From positions 868,001 to 932,000 of the forward strand of contig NW_027488580.1 in NCBI RefSeq assembly GCF_050948215.1: a stretch of 64,000 nucleotides of DNA. The letters are read 5' to 3'. A model generated the notes under the pieces. That model saw only the letters and a list, made by a program, of their open reading frames with translations. It ran no database searches and was not told the DNA's origin. Every line of letters starts with the position of its first letter. The stretch's first letter is position 1. The position numbers and the translations under genes are program-made. This DNA comes from Halictus rubicundus (lineage: Eukaryota > Arthropoda > Insecta > Hymenoptera > Halictidae). Below, piece by piece: positions 37,582 through 49,392 of this stretch.

Positions 37582-39308
37582 CCGGGGTTGAAAATCCAGC
37601 TGACCCCGCCTCTCGAGGACTCACACCGTCGCAGTTGTTGCAGCTGACATTGTGGTGGAACGGCCCGAACTTCCTGCGAAACAGCGAGCAGCTCACGGAG
37701 GCCCAAACATAAATTCCTGACCACCTGCCAGAAGAAAGGAAAAAACTAGTAGCGGTAACACTCAAAGCCAAAGGGGGAATCGAGGACAACGACACCTTGA
37801 TGCGGTTCTCGTCCTATACCAGGCTGCTAAGGGTCACCGCTTGGTGTCGACGATGGCTTCTCAAACGACGCAAGCTCTCTTCAGTCTCGAACAGCAATAT
37901 CGCCGCCACCCATGGTGACTCCTCAATCCTTTCGGTGGAGGAAATCAACGAGGCCGAGAAGTGCTGGATCCGACAAGTGCAGCAGACCCACTTTAAGGAA
38001 GAAAGGAGGCTATTAAAATCAGGCGCATGCGTTCCCTCAAGGAGCGTGCTCTCACCTCTAGCAGCGGAGATCGACAGCGCCAACATTCTCAGAGTTGGGG
38101 GTCGGCTGAGCAAAGCGCGTCTCAATCCAGACGAAGCCCATCCAATCATCCTGCCTCCTGAATCCACCTTTACCCAACTTTACATTGTTCACAGCCATCT
38201 CAAGACACTGCATGGCGGAGTGCAAGCAACGCTGGGAGCCATACGCCAGAGGTTCTGGATACCGAGGGGACGATCAAGAGTCAAAGCAGCAATCCTCAAA
38301 TGCGTAACGTGTCTGAGATGGCGGGCGGAAACAGGCAGGCAGATGATGGGCCAACTGCCAGAGCACCGCGTTACTCCAGCTCGCCCATTCCATTCCACCG
38401 GAGTGGACTATGCGGGCCCGATATGGCTGCGGACTTCTCCAGGGCGTGGTCACAGAGCAACCAAGGCCTTCTTCGCAGTCTTCATCTGCATGGTGACCAA
38501 GGCCGTCCATCTCGAGGCGGTCTCCAGTTACACGTCAGAGGCTTTCCTGGCTGCTTTCCGGCGCTTCATATCCCGCCGAGGTCTCTGTGCGCACCTGTAC
38601 AGCGACTGTGGGACGAACTTCCTGGGGGCAGACCGGGAGCTGCGTCGCCTATTCACCGCCAGCAGCCCTGAAAACAGATGCTTGAGGGAAAACCTGAGCA
38701 ACCTACGTACTCAGTGGCATTTCAACCCACCAGCAGCGCCCCACTTCGGTGGACTCTGGGAGGCAGCCGTCAAGTCCACCAAGCACCATCTGAGAAGGAC
38801 GATAGGAGAAACACGACTCACATTCGAGGAGATGTCCACACTCCTCACACAAGTCGAAGCTTGCCTGAATTCAAGGCCGCTGGCTGCTCTCTCCGATGAC
38901 CCGTCTGATTTAACAGCATTGACTCCAGGGCATTTTCTTGTAGGCTCCCCGTTGAACGCGTTGCCGGAACCGTCGCTGCTGGACCAGAACGTCAACCGGC
39001 TTACTCGATGGCAGCTGATCAACAAAATGAGGGATCAATTCTGGGTGCGATGGCGAAAGGAGTACCTGCACGGATTCACCACACGGTCGAAATGGCGCCG
39101 ACCACAGGAAAACCTCACGCCGGGCAGCCTGTGCATTCTCAGCGACGAATCAACGCCATCCGCACGCTGGCCGCTCGCGCGAGTGAAGGAAGTGCATCCT
39201 GGAGGCGACGGGAAAACTCGGGTAGTCACCGTGGTCACCTCGGCGTCCGAATTCGTAAGACCGATCCACAAACTGATCGTTTTACCGTTGAACGAGAACG
39301 ATCGATGA
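37429..39308 (+). pseudogene. pol: BEL/Pao pol, 3' part: end of RNase H and integrase, out of frame and interrupted
   Basis: This is the continuation of pol in a different frame from the upstream ORF. From about 37,455 it resumes the RNase H core (WSDSTVALGW, then HPSRWKTYVANRV and ENPADPASRG). It is then cut by an in-frame TAA at 37,710-37,712 and stays open from there to the stop at 39,306-39,308. Numbered from the Met codon at 37,797, the integrase has an HHCC zinc domain (His at 132-139, CVTC at 169-172). It also has a DDE triad at Asp204 (GVDYAGP), Asp270 (YSDCGTNF) and Glu322 (GGLWEAAV), followed by the C-terminal domain with PGHFLVGSPL and the conserved VRPIHKL end. The integrase itself looks intact, but no upstream start links it to a functional polyprotein. 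Confidence 0.92.
37710..37712 (+). other. In-frame stop codon inside BEL/Pao pol
   Basis: TAA interrupts the frame that otherwise runs from the end of RNase H to the integrase. Both sides are in the same frame (37,455 and 37,797 differ by 342 bp) and the region between reads as ordinary BEL/Pao linker sequence. Confidence 0.9.
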
Positions 39309-39630
39309 CCGCGTCGATTCACGTGTTGCACCGTAATTCATTCACTCGCGAAGATCGACTACAACTGCGTAGTACGCGTAAAATCGTTGAGCGCACGCGC
39401 GAGTCATTCACGATGCCAGCCGACGTGGTCCCCCACTCCAACCACCTCGCAGTAAATTCAAGCATTCACATTGTTCATGACGACGGTAGTAACCTCAAAA
39501 TTGCTTGCAGAGTTGTAAACTATAGCCCGAAATTACTGCGTGAAAATCACTGTCAATCACTAGCACTTTGTTCACTAGATATCACGACCGTTTGCATGCT
39601 CGGACATTCGACAAGTCGAGGCGGGCGGCA
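39309..39630 (+). other. BEL/Pao 3' untranslated region and polypurine-like tract
   Basis: About 320 bp lies between the integrase stop and the 3' LTR. No open frame is recognisable. The last bases, GAGGCGGGCGGCA, are purine-rich but broken by C, and are the only candidate for a polypurine tract. Confidence 0.6.
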
Positions 39631-40217
39631 TGTTTGAGATTGGCGCGCGAACGCCATAACGCCTCACCGTGCTCAACCGCGCGACTGCCAATCACAGAAT
39701 GTCCCGCAACACGCGCGAGAACACCGACAAACAGCGTCTGTTATCGAGGCTCGCGCGGGCAAAACCCTCAAGCGTGATTCGCGGAAAACAGGCTCGATTC
39801 TTCTGGAATGTTCTCGACGAAAAACCGGAAACATCTGCGCGTGACGAACTTCCCGAAGGATCGAGGTAATAAAACCGAGAGAGAACCGTTACTCGCTCTC
39901 TTTCTGAAATCAGAGTCAGCTGTGCGATTACGTAATAAGAAACAGAATTCAAAATCAGTGCTTGTCAGTCGTTTATTATATAATTTCAATCTTTGTGACA
40001 AACTGAAACCTTACAGTGTGAAAATACAGATAATTTATTGCAGATCCGCCTTCCATTCAATTCATTCATACAGTCCGCTTTCTCCACTTTCACTCAGCAT
40101 ACTTTCATACCATTCCAAATACACACTCATACACAATCCGTTAAATTTCCTCGCGAGTTTAGTTGCATTCCTTTTAGTTTCCCGCGAATCTTTCCAAGCA
40201 GGGAAAGATACGAAACA
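39631..40217 (+). repeat. 3' LTR of the BEL/Pao element
   Basis: Same length as the 5' LTR (587 bp), TGTTTGAG to GAAACA, with three differences as given for the 5' copy. It is followed directly by CTATC and the satellite. Open frames that run from this LTR into the satellite are chimeric artefacts. Confidence 0.97.
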
Positions 40218-41648
40218 CTATCCTGTGTCCTATCCTATCCTCTATCCTATCCAATCCCCTATCCTATCCTCTATCCGATCCTATCCTCTATCCGATCCTA
40301 TCCTCTATCCTATCCTATCCTCTATCCTATCCTATTCTCTAACCTATCATCTACCCTATCCTATCCTCTATCCTATCCAATCACCTATCCCATCCTCTAT
40401 ACGATCCTATCCTCTATCCTATCCTATCCTCTATCCTATAATATCATCTATGCTATACTATTCTCTATCCTAACCTATCCTATCCTCTATCCTATCCAAT
40501 CCCCTATCCTATCCACTATCCTATCCTATCCTCAACCCTATCCTATCCTCTATCCTATCCTATTCTATCCTCTATCCTATCCTATCCTCTATCCTATAAT
40601 ATCCTCTATCCTATCCTATCCTATCCTCTATCCTATCCTATCCTCTATCGTCTCCTCTATCCTATCCTATCCTGTATCCTATCCTATCCTCTAACCTATC
40701 CAATCGCCTATCCTGTACTCTGTCCAATCCTATCCTCTATCCTATCCTATCCTCTATCCTGTCCTATTCTCTATCCTATCATCTACCCTATCCTATCCTA
40801 TCCTCTATCCTATCCTATCCTCTATCCTATCCTATCCTCTATCCTATCTTATCCTCTATCCTATCCTATCCTCTATCCTATCCTATCCTCTATCCTATCC
40901 TATCCTCTATCCTATCCTATCCTCAATCCTATCCTATCCTCTATCCTATCCTATCCTATCCTCTATCTTATCCTATCCTCTATCCTATCCTATCCTCTAT
41001 CGTATCCTATCCTCTATCCTATCCTATCCTGTATACTATCCAATCCCCTATCCTATCCTCTATCCGATCCTATCCTCTATCCTATCCTATCCTCTTTCCT
41101 GTCCTATTCTCTATCCTATCATCTACCCTATCCTATCCTCTATCCTATCCAATCACCTATCCTATCCTCTATACGATCCTATCCTCTATACTATAATATC
41201 ATCTATCCTATACTATTCTCTGTCCTATCCTATCCTCTATCCTATCCTATCCTCTATCCTATCCTATCCTCTATCCTATCCTATCCTCTATCCTATCCTA
41301 TCCTGTATACTATCCAATCCCCTATCCTATCCTCTATCCGATCCTATCCTCTATCCTATCCTATCCTCTTTCCTATCCTATTCTCTATCCTAACATCTAC
41401 CCTATCCTATCCTCTATCCTATCCAATCCCCTATCCTATCCTCTATCCGATCCTATCCTTTATCCTATCCTATCCTCTATCCTATAATATCATCTATCCT
41501 ATACTATTCTCTATCCTATCTTATCCTGTATCCTATACTATCCTCTATCCTATCCAATCCTGTACCCTATCCTCTATCCTATCCTATCCTCAATCCTATC
41601 CTATCCTCTACCCTACACTATCCTCTATCCTATCCTATCCTACACTCT
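40218..41648 (+). repeat. Satellite block C, 17-bp unit
   Basis: This block continues the higher-order unit interrupted by the BEL element. The order GTGTCC, CCAATCCCC, CCGATCC (twice), CTATTCTCTAACCTATCATC equals that at 28,576-28,730 and, up to the fragment insertion, 17,085-17,226. Further on it has the CTGTATACTATCC and CTGTACCC modules of block B. No gene is seen. Confidence 0.95.
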
Positions 41649-43014
41649 TGTAACCGTATCGATTACATGTCGATATGTATCGATCGGGCGACGTGTCGCA
41701 TGAGCAACGCGGACCCCCACCACGACGTCCCTGGTCGTCCCGGCATCCTTCTCTTAAGGGAGACTCGCAGGATCCCCCACTAATTAGCGTGCGCGCGCAT
41801 CGATCCCCACGCAATACGGATCGAATGAGGTCGATGCGCGACAGAATTAGGACACTCTACGTCTGGGCGCGAGCTTGTGCGGGTTCGAGAATTTCGGGCT
41901 GTTCGGTACGCGGCGAGCGAGTCAAACCGACTCAGGGGCGATACAGTCAAACCGACTGCGTTCCTTCGTCTCGCGATATCCTCAAACTGAGGAAGTGTCG
42001 TACAAACCGTACGACACGGGTCCATAAAGTCCTACGAGCGGCAATCATCGGTCGTAGCGATCAATTAAGAAATAACTCCAACGAGACGAGGGAAACTGCG
42101 TCGGTCTCGAGCCGTATTCTCCACGAAAAGAAGCTAATTCTCACGTTCGTTCGGGAAATTCGCGATACGGTAATCAGAGTAGTACGGTTAACGTCTTTCC
42201 ACCGATACCGGATAGTCTCCGAACCCACTGACTAGTGACGACGGAGACGATCCTCAGGGTCGGGTGTCTGACCGACGCCTTGTACGTGTCGTCATTCGGG
42301 CACTTCCTGCGTCAGCAACGAGTGCTCGTGTGCTACGACGGCTCACGTTCGTTCGGGAGATTCGCGATGCGGTCATCAGAGTAAGTACGGTTAACGTCTT
42401 TCCACCGATACCGGATAGTCTCCGAACCCACTGACTAGTGACGACGGAGACGATCCTCAGGGTCGGGTGTCTGACCGACGCCTTGTACGTGTCGTCATTC
42501 GGGCACTTCCTGCGTCAGCAACGAGTGCTCGTATGCTACGACGGCTCACGTTCGTTCGGGAAATTCGCGATGCGGTAACAAGATCCAAGTATCAGAAAGG
42601 GACCCAGACGTGGAGCCAGGATAGGGCTCGAGAAACTGCCTATGCGAGGGCACGCTCCCACGTAGTCGCGATCGACTAGGCGCGAAAGGCGAACAGTATT
42701 AATCCCGCAACCATCGTACTGAGGTTACTGTAATTATAGAGATTTCAATTATTGTATATATCAAGTACCACAGAATATATCTTACTTCTACCTCCAATAT
42801 CAATAACCAATAACCAACAATAGTTTGAGCCTCTCCGTCTTCCAGTGCCTGGAGGCACGAACCTTATCTTACTAGGGTTGTAACCGTCCCTATATATCTA
42901 TCAGAATCTCAACGTTGATACGTTTTCTCTCACGTGCCTTCATAGTGTGGAGGCGACAGCGTGCGCGTGGTAAGACACGGCAGGAACGTAAAGAAGGAGG
43001 TAAAAACGGTTACA
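41649..43014. mobile_element. TG...CA element with 9-bp terminal inverted repeats; solo LTR or non-autonomous transposon
   Basis: A 1,366-bp non-satellite insert starts TGTAACCGT and ends ACGGTTACA, a perfect 9-bp inverted pair. It is flanked by CTCT on both sides (41,645-41,648 and 43,015-43,018). If the last TACA is counted as host, the match becomes TACACTCT on both sides (8 bp). TG...CA ends, short inverted repeats and a 4-bp duplication fit a solo LTR of the Ty3/gypsy type. A non-autonomous DNA transposon (for instance Ginger-like, with TGT ends and 4-bp duplications, or hAT-like if the 8-bp reading is right) is the alternative. It contains a 203-bp tandem repeat and a third copy of the end motif at 42,879-42,887. 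No transposase, integrase or RT is encoded, and the longest frame (186 codons) resembles nothing I know. Confidence 0.75.
42140..42582. repeat. Internal tandem repeat, about 203 bp, 2.2 copies
   Basis: CTCACGTTCGTTCGGGA occurs at 42,140, 42,342 and 42,545, and ACGGTTAACGTCTTTCC at 42,184 and 42,387. Two copies of about 203 bp plus a third partial one are over 95 percent alike by eye. The first two copies differ by a one-base indel (AGTAGT versus AGTAAGT). Confidence 0.93.
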
Positions 43015-46000
43015 CTCTACCCTATCCTATCCTCTATCCTATCCTATCCTCTATCCTATCCAATTCCCTATCCTATCCTCTATCCAATCCTATCCTCTAT
43101 CCTATCCTATCCTCTATAATATCGTATCCTCTATCCTATCCTATCCTCAATCCTATCCTATCCTCTACCCTATCCTATCCTCTATCCTATCCTATCCTAC
43201 CCTCTACCCTATCCTATCCTCTATCCTATCCTATCCTCTATCCTATCCTATCTTCTATCCTATCATATCCTCTATCCTATCCAATCCCCCATCCTATCCT
43301 CTATCCTATCCTATCATCTGTCCTATCCTATCCTCTATCCTATAATATCCTCTATCCTATCCAATCCTCTATCCTATCCTCTATCCTATACTATCATCGA
43401 ACCTATCCTCTTCTCTATCCAATCCTCTATCGTCAGTTCTATCCTATTCCATCCACTATCCTATCCTATCCTCAATCCTCTCCTATCCTCTATCCTATCC
43501 TATCCTCTACCCTATCCTATCCTCTATCCTATCCTATCCTCTATCCTATCCTATCGTCTACCCTATCCTATCCTATTCTCTATCCTATCCTATCCTCTAT
43601 CCTATACTATCCTCTATCGTCTCCTATCGTCTCTCCTATCCAATCCCCTATATAATCCTCCATGCTATACTATCCTCTATAATATCGTATCCTCTATCCT
43701 ATCCTCTATCCTATACTATCATCGAACCTATCCTATTCTCTATCCAATCCTCTATCGTCAGTTCTATCCTATTCCATCCACTATCCTATCCTATCCTCAA
43801 TCCTCTCCTACCCTGCATCCTATACTATCATCTGTCGTATCCTATTCTCTATCCTATCCTCTATCGTCTGCTCTATCCTATCCTATCCACTATCCTATCC
43901 TATCCTCAATCCTATCCTATCCTCTATCCTATACTATCATCTATCCTATCCTATCCTATCCTCTATCCTATCCAATCCCCTATCCAATCCTCTATCCTAT
44001 CCTATCCTCTATAATATCATGTCCTCTATCCTATCCTCTATCCTACACTATCATCTAACCTATCCTATTCTCTATCCTATCCTCTATTGTCTGTTCTATC
44101 CTATCCTATCCACTATCCTATCCTATCCTCAATCCTCTCCTATCCTCTATTCTATCCTATCCTGTATCCTATCCTATCCTCTATCCTGTAATATCCTCTA
44201 TCCTATCCTCTATCCAATCCAATCCTCTATCCTATCCTATCCTCTATCCTATCCTATTCTCTATCCTATCCTCTACCCTATACTATCATCTATCCTATCC
44301 TATTCTCTATCCTATCCTCTATCGTCTGCTCTATCCTATCCTATCCACTATACTATCCTATCCTCTACCCTATCCTATCCTCTATCCTATCCTATCCTCT
44401 ATCCTATCCTATCCTCTATCCTATCCAATCCCCTATCCTATCCGCTATCCTATCCAATCCCCTATCCTATCCGCTATCCTATCCAATCCCCTATCCTATC
44501 CACTATCCGATCCTATCCTCTATCCTATCCTATCCTCTATAATATCGTATCCTCTATCCTATCCTATCCTCTATCCTATACTATTCTCTATCCTATCCTA
44601 TCCTCTATCCTATACTATCCTCTATCGTCTCGTATCTTCTATCATATCCAATCCCCTATCCTATCCTCTACCCTATACTATCCCCTATCCTATCGTATCC
44701 TCTATCCTATCGAATCCTCTATCCTATCCTCTATCCTATCCTCTATCCTATCCTAGAACTCAACCCTTTCCTATCCTCAATCCTATCCTATACTCCATCC
44801 TACCCTATCCGCTATCCTATCCTATCCTGTCCTCTACCCTATCCTATCCTCTATCCTATCCTATCCTCTATCCTATCCGATCCTCTATCCTATCCTATCC
44901 TCTATCCTATCCAATCCTCTATCCTATAATATCTTCTATCCTATCCTATCCTCTACCCTATCCAATCGCCTATCCTATCCTCTATCCGATCCTATCCTCT
45001 ATCCTATTCTATCCTCTATCCTATCCTATCCTCCATCCTATCCTATCCTCTATACTATCCAATCCCCTATCCTATCCTCTATCCGATCCTATCCTCTATC
45101 CTATCCTATCCTCTATCCTGTCCTATTCTCTATCCTATCCTCTATCCGATCCTATCCTCTATCCTATCCTATCCTCTATCCTATCCTATCCTCTATCCTA
45201 TAATATCATCTATCCTATACTATTCTCTATACAATCCTATCCTCTATCCTATACTATCCTCTATCGTATCCTACCCTCTATCCGATCCTATCCTCTATGC
45301 TATCCTATCCTCTATCCTCTACCCTATCCTATCCTCTATCCTATCCTATCCTCTTTCCTATCCTATTCTCTATCCTAACATCTACCCTATCCTATCCTCT
45401 ATCCTATCCAATCCCCTATCCTAACCTCTATCCTATCCTATCCTCTATCCTATCCTATCCTCTATCCGATCCTATCCTCTATCCTATTCTATCCTCTATC
45501 CTATCCCATTCTCTATCCTATCCTCTACCCTATCCTATCCTCTATCCTATCCAATCACCTATCCTATCCTCTATACGATCCTATCCTATATCCTATAATA
45601 TCATCTATCCCATACTATTCTCTATCCTATCCTATCCTCTATCCTATACTATCCTCTATCCGATCCTCTCCTCTATCCGATCCTATCCTCTATCCTATCC
45701 TATCCTCTACCCTATCCTATCCTCTATCCTATCCTATCCTACCCTCTACCCTATCCTATCCTCTATCCTATCCTATCCTCTATAATATCGTATCCTCTAT
45801 CCTATCCTATCCTCAATCCTATCCTATCCTCTACCCTATCCTATCCTCTATAATATCGTATTCTCTATCCTATCCTCTATCCTATCCTATTCTGTATCCT
45901 ATACTCTACCCTATCCTATCCTCTATCCGATCCTATCCTCTATCCTATCCTATCCTCTATCCTATCCTATCCTACATCCTATCCTATCTTCTATACTATC

Positions 46001-49000
46001 CAATCCCCTATCCTAACCTCTATCCGATCCTATCCACTATCCTATCCTATCCTCAATCCTCTCCTATCCTCTATCCTATTCTATCTTCTATCCTATCTCA
46101 TCCTCTATCCTATCCAATCCCCTATCCTATCCTCTATCCTATCCTATCATCTATCATATCCTATCCTCTATCGTATAATATCCTCTATCCTATCCTATCC
46201 TGTATCCTATCCTATCCTCTATCCTAAAATATCCTCTATCCTATCCAATCCTCTATCCTATCCTATTCTCTATCCTATCCTCTACCCTATCCTATCCTCT
46301 ATCCTATAATATCATATATCCTATACTATTCTCTATACTATCGTATCCTCTATCCTACACTATCCTCTATCGTATCCTATCCTCTATCCGATCCTATCCT
46401 CTATACTATACAATCCCCTATCCTATCCGCTATCCTATCCTATCCTCTATCCTATCCAATCTTCTATCCTATCCTCTATCCTATCCTCTATCCTATCCAA
46501 TCTTCTATCCTATCCTCTATCCTATCCTCTATCCTATCCTGTATCCTATCCTCTATCCTATCCTCTATCCTATCCTCTATCATATCCTATCCTGTGTCCT
46601 ATCCTATCCTCTATCCTATCCAATCCCCTATCCTATCCTCTATCCAATCCTATCCTTTATCCGATCCTATACCTCTATCCTATCCTATCCTCTACCCTAT
46701 CCTATCCTCTATACTATCCTATCCTACCCTCTACCCTATCCTATCCTCTATCCTATCCTCTATCCTATCCTATCCTCTATCCTATTATATCCTATCCTCT
46801 ATCCTATCCTATCGTCTATCGTCTCCTCTATCCTATCCTATCCTGTATCCTATCCTATCCTCTATCCTATCCAATCCCCTATCCTGTACTCTGTCCAATC
46901 CTATCCTCTATCCTATCCTATCCTCTATAATATCGTATTCTCTATCCTATCCTCTATCCTATACTATCATCTAACCTATCCTATTTTCTATCCTATCCTC
47001 TATCGTCTGTTCTATCCTATCCTATCCACTATCCTATCCTATCCTCAATCCTCTCCTATCCTCTATCCTATCCTATCTTCTATCCTATCATATCCTCTAT
47101 CCTATCCAATCCCCTATCCTATCCTCTATCCTATCCTATCATCTATCCTATCCTATCCTCTATCCTATAATATCCTCTATCCTATCCAATCCTCTATCCT
47201 ATCCTCTGCCCTATCCTATCCTCTATCCTATCCTATGCTCTATAATATCCAATCCCACATCCTATCCTCTATCCGATCCTATCCTCTATCCTATAATATC
47301 ATCTATCCTATACTATTCTCTACCTTATGATATCCTCTATCCTATACTATCCTCTATCGTCTCCTATCTTCTCCCCTATCCAATCCCCTATATAATCCTC
47401 TATGCTATCCTATCCTCTATAATATCGTATTCTCTATCCTATCCTCTATCCTATACTATCATCTAACCTATCCTATTCTCTATCCTATCCTCTATCCTAT
47501 ACTATCATCTAACCTATCCTATTCTCTATCCTATCCTCTATCGTCTGTTCTATCCTATAATATCATCTATCCTATACTATTCTCTATCCTATCCTATCCT
47601 CTATCCTATACTATCCTCTATCGTATCCTATCCTCTATCCGATCCTATCCTCTATCCTATCCTATCCTCTATCCTATCCTATTCTCTATCCTATCCTCTA
47701 CCCTATCCTATCGTCTATCCTATCGTATCCTCTATCCTATCCAATCCCCTATCCTATCCTCTATCCGAGCCTATTCTCTATCCTATCCTATCCTCTATAC
47801 TATCCAATCCCCTATCCTATCCTCTATCCTATCCTATCATCTATCCTATCCTATCCTCTATCCTATAATATCCTCTATCCTATCCAATCCTCTATCCTAT
47901 CCTCTGCCCTATCCTATCCTCTATAATATCGTATCCTCTATCCTATCCTCTATCCTATACTATCATCGAACCTATCGTATTCTCTATCCAATCCTCTATC
48001 CGATCCTATCCTCTATCCTCTCCTATCCTCTATCCTATCCTATTCTCTATAATATCCTCTTCCCTATCCTATCCTCTATCCTATCCTATGCTCTATAATA
48101 CCCAATCCCACATCCTATCCTCTATCCGATCCTATCCTCTATCCTATAATATCATCTATCCTATACTATTCTCTACCCTATGATATCCTCTATCCTATAC
48201 TATCCTCTATCGTCTCCTATCGTCTCTCCTATCCAATCCCCTATATAATCCTCTATGCTATCCTATCCTCCATAATATCGTATTCTCTATCCTATCCTCT
48301 ATCCTATACTATCATCTAACCTATCCTATTCTCTATCCTATCCTCTATCCTATCCAATCCTCTATCCTATCCTATCCTCTATAATATCATGTCCTCTATC
48401 CTATCCTCTATCCTACAGTATCATCTAACCTATCCTATTCTCTATCCTATCCTCTATCGTATCCTATCCTCTATCCGATCCTATCCTCTATACTATCCTA
48501 TCCTCTATCCTATCCTATTCTCTATCCTATCCTCTACCCTATCCTATCCTCTATCCTATCCTATCCTCTATCCTATAATATCATCTATCCTATACTATTC
48601 TCTATCCTATCCCATTCTCTATCCTATCCTCTACCCTATCCTATCCTCTATCCTATAATATCATTTATCCTATACTATTCTCTATCCTATCCTATCCTCT
48701 ATCCTATCTTATCCTCTATCCTATCCTATTCTCTATCCTATCCTCTACCCTATCCTATCCTATTCTCTATCCTATCCCCTATCGTCTGCTCTATCCTATC
48801 ATATCCACTATCCCATCCTATCCTCAATTCTATCCTATCATCCATCCTATCCAATCACCTATCCTATCCTCTATACGATCCTATCCTCTATACTACCCAA
48901 TCCTCTATCCGATCCTATCCTCTATCCCATCCTATCCTCTATCCCATCCTATTCTGTATCCTATACTCTACCCTATCCTATCCTCTATCCTATATTATCC

Positions 49001-49292
49001 TCTATCGTATCCTATCCTCTACCCTATCCTATCCTCTATCCTATCCGCTCCTCTATTCTATCCAATCCCCTATCCTATCCTCTATCCGAACCTATCCTCT
49101 ATCCTATCCAATCACCTATCCTATCCTCTATACGATCCTATCCTCTATCGTATCCTATCCTCTATCCGATCGTATCCTCTATCCTATCCTATCCTCTTTC
49201 CTATCCTCTATCCGATCCTATCCTTTATCCTAACCTATCCTCTATCCTATAGTATCATCTATCCTATACTATTCTCTATCCTATCCAATCTT

Positions 49293-49392
49293 CTATCCTA
49301 TCCTCTATCCTATCCTCTATCCTATCCTCTATCCTATCCTCTATCCTATCCTCTATCCTATCCTCTATCCTATCCTCTATCGTATCCTCTAT
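49293..49392 (+). repeat. 12-bp satellite sub-array, about 8 copies
   Basis: Consecutive units CTCTATCCTATC repeat with period 12 instead of 17, followed by a CGTATCC variant. It is a paralogue of the shorter 12-bp run near 14.3 kb; both have CCAATCTTCTATCC before and CCAATCCCCTATTATATCC after. Confidence 0.88.

Larger units (their letters stand above)
33403..40217 (+). mobile_element. BEL/Pao LTR retrotransposon, structurally complete, coding capacity damaged
   Basis: The 6,815-bp element has two 587-bp LTRs beginning TGTTTGAG and ending GAAACA, a 5-bp target duplication CTATC, a tRNA primer-binding site 4 bp after the 5' LTR, and a gag-pol region. Domain order is gag (DUF1759-type), zinc knuckles, aspartic protease, reverse transcriptase, RNase H, integrase, which is diagnostic of BEL/Pao. 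The LTRs differ at only three positions that I can find, so the insertion is recent. The coding region is broken twice: a frame change with probable deletion in RNase H just after 37,428, and a TAA at 37,710-37,712 before the integrase. No envelope-like frame follows the integrase. Confidence 0.96.

Noticed and set aside
34422..39331. Minus-strand and alternative-frame ORFs of 60-120 codons inside the BEL coding region
   Set aside because: They are shadows of a GC-rich coding region, and none has a domain of its own.
41675..42235. 186-codon frame in the TG...CA element as a possible transposase
   Set aside because: It has no catalytic or DNA-binding motif, is rich in Arg and Ser as expected from random GC-rich DNA, and ends in the tandem repeat.
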